A stretch of DNA of 17,348 bases, taken from contig JASFYQ010000033.1 in NCBI GenBank assembly GCA_045047105.1, positions 1-17,348 of the forward strand, read 5' to 3'. A program made the translations under genes and the position numbers. The notes beneath the pieces were generated by a model. The model was not told the origin of the DNA, ran no database searches, and was given only the letters and a program-made list of their open reading frames with translations. Shown one piece after another: positions 14,185 to 17,348 of the stretch. The DNA is from JADGAU01 sp045047105. Lineage in GTDB: Bacteria > Pseudomonadota > Gammaproteobacteria > GRL18. Positions within the stretch are counted from its first letter, which is position 1. Every line of letters starts with the position of its first letter.

Positions 14185-14763
14185 TTAGCTCTTGGAAAGT
14201 GTAATTTTAGTCTGGCTTATAACTAGCTGCTGTTCCTTCGGATAAGCATGTAAGCTATCAAGCTGTATTATTTTGGGCAGTTGTTGTACTGATAATAAGG
14301 TGATTGCTGCACCTTGGTTTTTTTCTTGATTATCCTGTTTATTGCTAGTATCTATCGTATCGGGAAATTGATAACGTAATGCAAAGCTTTTATGGGTTGG
14401 AGATATTGCACATAAGTTATCAAAATGGCTTAATAAATTTTCATCCCAGTTTACTTGCCTGGCTGAAAAAGCATAGTCTATCCCGTTAATATTCTTGCTA
14501 TAGAGAGTGCTTTTATTTACTGCTCCATAAAAAAGTGATTCTTTTACATTAATTTTCTGGCAGGCAAAAATTTCACTAAATACTACCTCGCCGTGGTTAT
14601 TTTTCCACTCAAAAAAATGACTGGCTCCAATAATATGGGCATTTATAGAACCATTTGCAGTAGTTAATATTCCACTGCAAAGCAATTGCACCTGGTCGCG
14701 TGGCACGCTACCATAAATTACATTCAGACGTAGTTGATCGGCTTGTTGAGCAATGTATTCCAC
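14185..14763 (-). CDS. Unrecognised 192-residue protein of the TelA/DUF350 operon
   Basis: It starts with GTG (14763-14761), five bases after the preceding stop, with AGGCGG about ten bases upstream inside the previous gene. The product is soluble, with no signal peptide or membrane helix. The first 130 residues alternate hydrophobic strands (NVIYGS, HIIGASHFFEW, VVFSEIFACQ), suggesting a beta-rich fold. A Gln/Asn-rich linker lies near 142-150, then a last strand-rich block. The second half of DUF4178-type modules is one possible relative, but I cannot name a family. Its fixed place between the DUF4178-like protein and the lipoprotein implies a partner role. Confidence 0.65.
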   Translation of the reverse strand: MEYIAQQADQLRLNVIYGSVPRDQVQLLCSGILTTANGSINAHIIGASHFFEWKNNHGEVVFSEIFACQKINVKESLFYGAVNKSTLYSKNINGIDYAFSARQVNWDENLLSHFDNLCAISPTHKSFALRYQFPDTIDTSNKQDNQEKNQGAAITLLSVQQLPKIIQLDSLHAYPKEQQLVISQTKITLSKS

Positions 14764-14768
14764 AAATT

Positions 14769-15428
14769 TTATGCCGCCTGTTTTGATAATACTTCAATAC
14801 TATCGGGATCTAATGGCTGGGATAAAAATACTTCATAATCAAAATCGGTATCAGGATCTTTAGGCTCTCCATCCATCCACTCTTCAATGGTTAGGCAACT
14901 TTCATCTGCTGCAACAAATTCATAAAAGCGCACACGTATGCCCTCTTCTTTATTATTGCTATCGCGATAATACATTGCTGCCCAGTCATCATCGTATTCA
15001 AACTCTTTGCCATTTAAGAAAACACTGTCTTCCTCTTCAACAATTTGTTCTAAATCTTCACTGCCAATATCAATATTTTCTTCATCACGCAGGGAAGAAA
15101 ATTTAATTTGACCGGTAGTGATAAATGCTTCTACCTTATCATCTTTTTCCCACTCGATATTAATTCGCTGACCATTATTTAAACAGAATAAATCCAGTTC
15201 CCAGGCCTGAAATTTTTTCGCCTTGGTCAGTTTCCAATTGTATTCCTGATAAAGGCTTATGCCCTCGATCATATACACTTTTTCATTAAACTGGATATAA
15301 GCATTAGCTTTAACCGCAGTAATATCGTGTTGATGGCGCTGCTCTTGTGGTAGCGGAGTTAAACCTCTGATAGCTGTTTTTCTATTGGCTAATAGTTTTC
15401 TGCGCTTAGCCTGGTTACGTATGCTCAT
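14769..15428 (-). CDS. DUF4178-like acidic cytoplasmic protein
   Basis: A 219-residue protein with a basic N-terminal tail (about 1-25, Arg/Lys-rich) followed by a strongly acidic body. It shows the DUF4178 pattern: YMIEGISLYQEYNWKLTKA (52-70), WELDLFCLNNGQRI, then DDDWAAMYYRD and RVRFYEF before a WMDGE turn. DUF4178 domains are predicted small beta-barrels that travel with DUF350, TelA-type and polyamine-related genes; no biochemical activity is established. It overlaps tightly with its neighbours (four bases after TelA, five before the next gene), so stoichiometric expression is likely. The family call is by pattern only. Confidence 0.65.
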   Translation of the reverse strand: MSIRNQAKRRKLLANRKTAIRGLTPLPQEQRHQHDITAVKANAYIQFNEKVYMIEGISLYQEYNWKLTKAKKFQAWELDLFCLNNGQRINIEWEKDDKVEAFITTGQIKFSSLRDEENIDIGSEDLEQIVEEEDSVFLNGKEFEYDDDWAAMYYRDSNNKEEGIRVRFYEFVAADESCLTIEEWMDGEPKDPDTDFDYEVFLSQPLDPDSIEVLSKQAA

Positions 15429-15432
15429 AATA

Positions 15433-16656
15433 TTATTCCTGCTTCTCTAATGCTTGTCTGGCCTGAGTCATGGGGTCAGCATGTCTACGCATAACGGTTG
15501 CTACTTCACCCAGAGCCTTACTGGTGGCTCTGGCCTTTTGTTCGGTTTCTGCTCGTATTGCTTCCAGCTCATTAATCATGGCTACCGCTTCATCTGCAAC
15601 TGACTGTAATATTTCGGGATTAATCATACCTTCACTTTGCATTTTTTCCATTGCCGTAGTGGCCTGTCGTGTCTGCTTGGCGGTATCTAGGATAGTTTGC
15701 TCTGCGGAACGGGTAATATCGTTCATTGAACTTACTAACTGAGCCTGTTGCGCTGCCGCTGCTTTAACCATTAAATTGGTTGCTACTGCGGGTAATAATA
15801 CATTGGTCACTCGGGCAACACCCTGTTGAATTTTGCGGGCATTGTTAATTAGCGTTTCAGCACTCATGCGTGACTGCACATTTAAAGTATCTACGGTTTG
15901 AATATCTACAACCTGAATAGCCAAATCATTAACCAGATTGGATAATGCCTGTTGTTTAACTGGATCACTTTCTGTTTCTTTGGCCTGATTCAGTCTTGCC
16001 CAAATCATTTGCCCTATATAAACCGATTCCTGTAAATCCTTCTGAGTAGAAAATAACTGGTTAGATATGCTTGCCAGCTCAGTCGCATTTAATAAAGCCT
16101 TATCACGCTCTTCCCACAAATGGCGTTTTAGACCATTAATAGTGGTAGCAACGGTATCTTTACGCTCATTAATCATTAGCAAAATTTCTTCGCCCTTGGG
16201 CAATCTGCTGACCATACGGGTCAATAAACCAAACATGGCCTTAGTAGGCAGGCTGGTTTCTGTTTGTGCAACTACCGAGGGGTTAATCAGATCCAGTTCG
16301 GTTTTAATCTGAGTAAGGCTTTTATTTACTGGAGAGCCAATCTCAATTTCTTTCATAACCGTGCCAATTTTGGTTTCCATCAGACCAATATTTTCACTAT
16401 TGGAGTTCATAAACTCACTGCCCAGGCTATAAATCTGCACCGTAATACTGGCATCGGTGGGGTTAGCTAATATAGCTTCAATAATATTATTAGCCTGTTG
16501 TTTAAGCTCAGTAGCTGCTGTATCGTCAATAAAATCCGGGCGCACTGCAACAATTTGATTAACCTGCTGTACTTCTAAAGCAGGAAGTTGTGCAGGAGGT
16601 GTTGCAGTTGCTACGGCTGTTTCTGTAGTCGTACTTGTGGTCGTACTTGTGGTCAT
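15433..16656 (-). CDS. TelA-family toxic anion resistance-like protein
   Basis: A 407-residue, mostly alpha-helical cytoplasmic protein. A Thr-rich N-terminus (residues 2-20) is encoded partly by a tandem 12-bp repeat (16628-16651). It is followed by helical segments typical of the TelA/KlaA family: the central LLTRMVSRLPKGEEILLMINERKDTV, a long Gln-rich helix, then ATNLMVKAAAAQQAQLVSSM and a C-terminal coiled coil. The name comes from plasmid tellurite resistance, but chromosomal members mostly act in stress or envelope contexts. In Bacillus subtilis a TelA-like gene (yaaN) follows xpaC, matching the order here. It starts 17 bp after the XpaC-like gene. Confidence 0.85.
   Translation of the reverse strand: MTTSTTTSTTTETAVATATPPAQLPALEVQQVNQIVAVRPDFIDDTAATELKQQANNIIEAILANPTDASITVQIYSLGSEFMNSNSENIGLMETKIGTVMKEIEIGSPVNKSLTQIKTELDLINPSVVAQTETSLPTKAMFGLLTRMVSRLPKGEEILLMINERKDTVATTINGLKRHLWEERDKALLNATELASISNQLFSTQKDLQESVYIGQMIWARLNQAKETESDPVKQQALSNLVNDLAIQVVDIQTVDTLNVQSRMSAETLINNARKIQQGVARVTNVLLPAVATNLMVKAAAAQQAQLVSSMNDITRSAEQTILDTAKQTRQATTAMEKMQSEGMINPEILQSVADEAVAMINELEAIRAETEQKARATSKALGEVATVMRRHADPMTQARQALEKQE
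16628..16651. repeat. Two tandem copies of a 12-bp unit in the TelA N-terminal coding region
   Basis: GTCGTACTTGTG occurs twice head to tail (16628-16639 and 16640-16651), in frame, and encodes part of the Thr/Ser run at the protein start. Copy number could vary between strains by slippage without breaking the frame. Confidence 0.8.
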
Positions 16657-16673
16657 AGTATTATCCTAAAAAC

Positions 16674-17276
16674 TTATGCATGTTTGGCGTGAAGAAAAGC
16701 ATTTGAAACCTGAAATTCATTCAAATTACCCTGGTCTAGTGATTGTTTAGCCTGATCCGCTGTTTCAATTAAATTAGTTAATTGTTTTAATAGCTCATCT
16801 GTTTGGGCATGTTGATCGCTACTGGATAAATTTAAAAACTTATTCACTAAATCAGGTACATAATCGGTACATAATTTTTCTAAATCAAAACTTGCCTGTG
16901 AATCAGGTGATTCACTAATAGCGCGTGGCACTACATCCAATAACTTATCAATCAATAATTCGCAGGATTGAATAATATTATCCTCCGTAGTTTTTAATCG
17001 CAATTGCAGGTTTAATTGTAATAATTGCTCTTCAATACGCACAGCCAGACTATCTGGAGCAGGATTAAGTGCTTCATCTATTATTTCTTTAGCGACCTGC
17101 TGAGGTTTCTCGCCTCTTGAACGGGCAATTAAAAATACCGTTACAGCAGCTCCCGCCACAAAACCAATAATAATAGCAACGATTAAACCCAGATTAAAAA
17201 CAGTGGTTAATAGGGTAATAGTGACTATAGAAAGGCCAAGTCCTGAAAGTATGGCAGTAAGTTTATTTGTTTGCAT
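16674..17276 (-). CDS. XpaC-like membrane-anchored helical protein
   Basis: A 200-residue protein with two close hydrophobic helices (about 8-28 and 30-50) ending at RSRG, then a soluble helical domain. The 'LEKLCTDYVPDLVNKFLNL' stretch (133-151) resembles the conserved core of XpaC-type proteins ('5-bromo-4-chloroindolyl phosphate hydrolysis' family), whose genes pair with telA-like genes in Bacillus. The family name reflects a reporter phenotype, not a known enzyme activity. AAGGAA lies about ten bases before the ATG. It is the first gene of the operon; a promoter must lie in 17277-17348, where TACTAT at 17316-17311 is a possible -10. The XpaC call is inferred from architecture and context. 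Confidence 0.6.
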   Translation of the reverse strand: MQTNKLTAILSGLGLSIVTITLLTTVFNLGLIVAIIIGFVAGAAVTVFLIARSRGEKPQQVAKEIIDEALNPAPDSLAVRIEEQLLQLNLQLRLKTTEDNIIQSCELLIDKLLDVVPRAISESPDSQASFDLEKLCTDYVPDLVNKFLNLSSSDQHAQTDELLKQLTNLIETADQAKQSLDQGNLNEFQVSNAFLHAKHA

Positions 17277-17348
17277 ATGCTGGTTCCTTGATAATTACCT
17301 TATGATAGTACAGCTTGAATAAAAAAAACAATAAATATCACACTATTC

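Noticed and set aside
15470..16470. Plus-strand frames opposite the TelA gene
   Set aside because: They lack ribosome sites and family motifs and mirror the codon pattern of the strong minus-strand gene.

Overview
The window looks like chromosomal DNA of an AT-rich gammaproteobacterium. The housekeeping set (rpe-gph-trpE-trpG, thyA, cobS, ndk), the DUF3530 hydrolase and the remnant of a DUF808 (YedI-like) gene all fit that group. The genus cannot be fixed from sequence alone. A probable CS2/COS hydrolase hints at a sulfur-metabolising relative, but that gene sits on what looks like acquired DNA.

Region 1 (1-3711) is a small cassette between two identical 89-bp direct repeats (1-89 and 3623-3711). 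Each repeat carries the last codons of thyA, the thyA-downstream spacer and a likely tRNA promoter. The cassette encodes a beta-carbonic-anhydrase-fold hydrolase that most resembles carbon disulfide hydrolase, an FmdB-type zinc-ribbon protein, and a complete sigma54 activator with a cysteine-containing N-terminal sensor domain. A good -24/-12 promoter (294-309) precedes the hydrolase. A GTGT-N7-ACAC dyad lies about 180 bp further upstream, and a near-copy of it lies at the far end of the cassette. Just inside the right repeat is the 5' half of a tRNA-Arg(CCG) gene, cut off in the anticodon loop, as expected for a site-specific integration scar. No integrase is present.

Region 2 (3692-7460) holds thyA behind a small CopD-like membrane protein, an exported DUF3530 alpha/beta hydrolase, and the divergent rpe-gph pair (pentose phosphate epimerase and phosphoglycolate phosphatase).

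Region 3 (7497-10618) holds trpE-trpG behind a leader with a terminator hairpin and a possible one-Trp leader peptide, then cobS (cobalamin synthesis). trpD and trpC do not follow. Next come a decayed 5' fragment of a DUF808 gene overlapping the cobS end, ndk on the minus strand with its own promoter, and a gene-poor stretch holding a Cys-rich open frame without a start codon.

Region 4 (11606-17276, minus strand) is a tight six-gene operon: XpaC-like membrane protein, TelA-family protein, DUF4178-like acidic protein, an unrecognised protein, a large lipoprotein with a Tyr/Asn/Gly-rich tail, and a DUF350 polytopic membrane protein. It looks like a dedicated envelope or stress module of unknown function.
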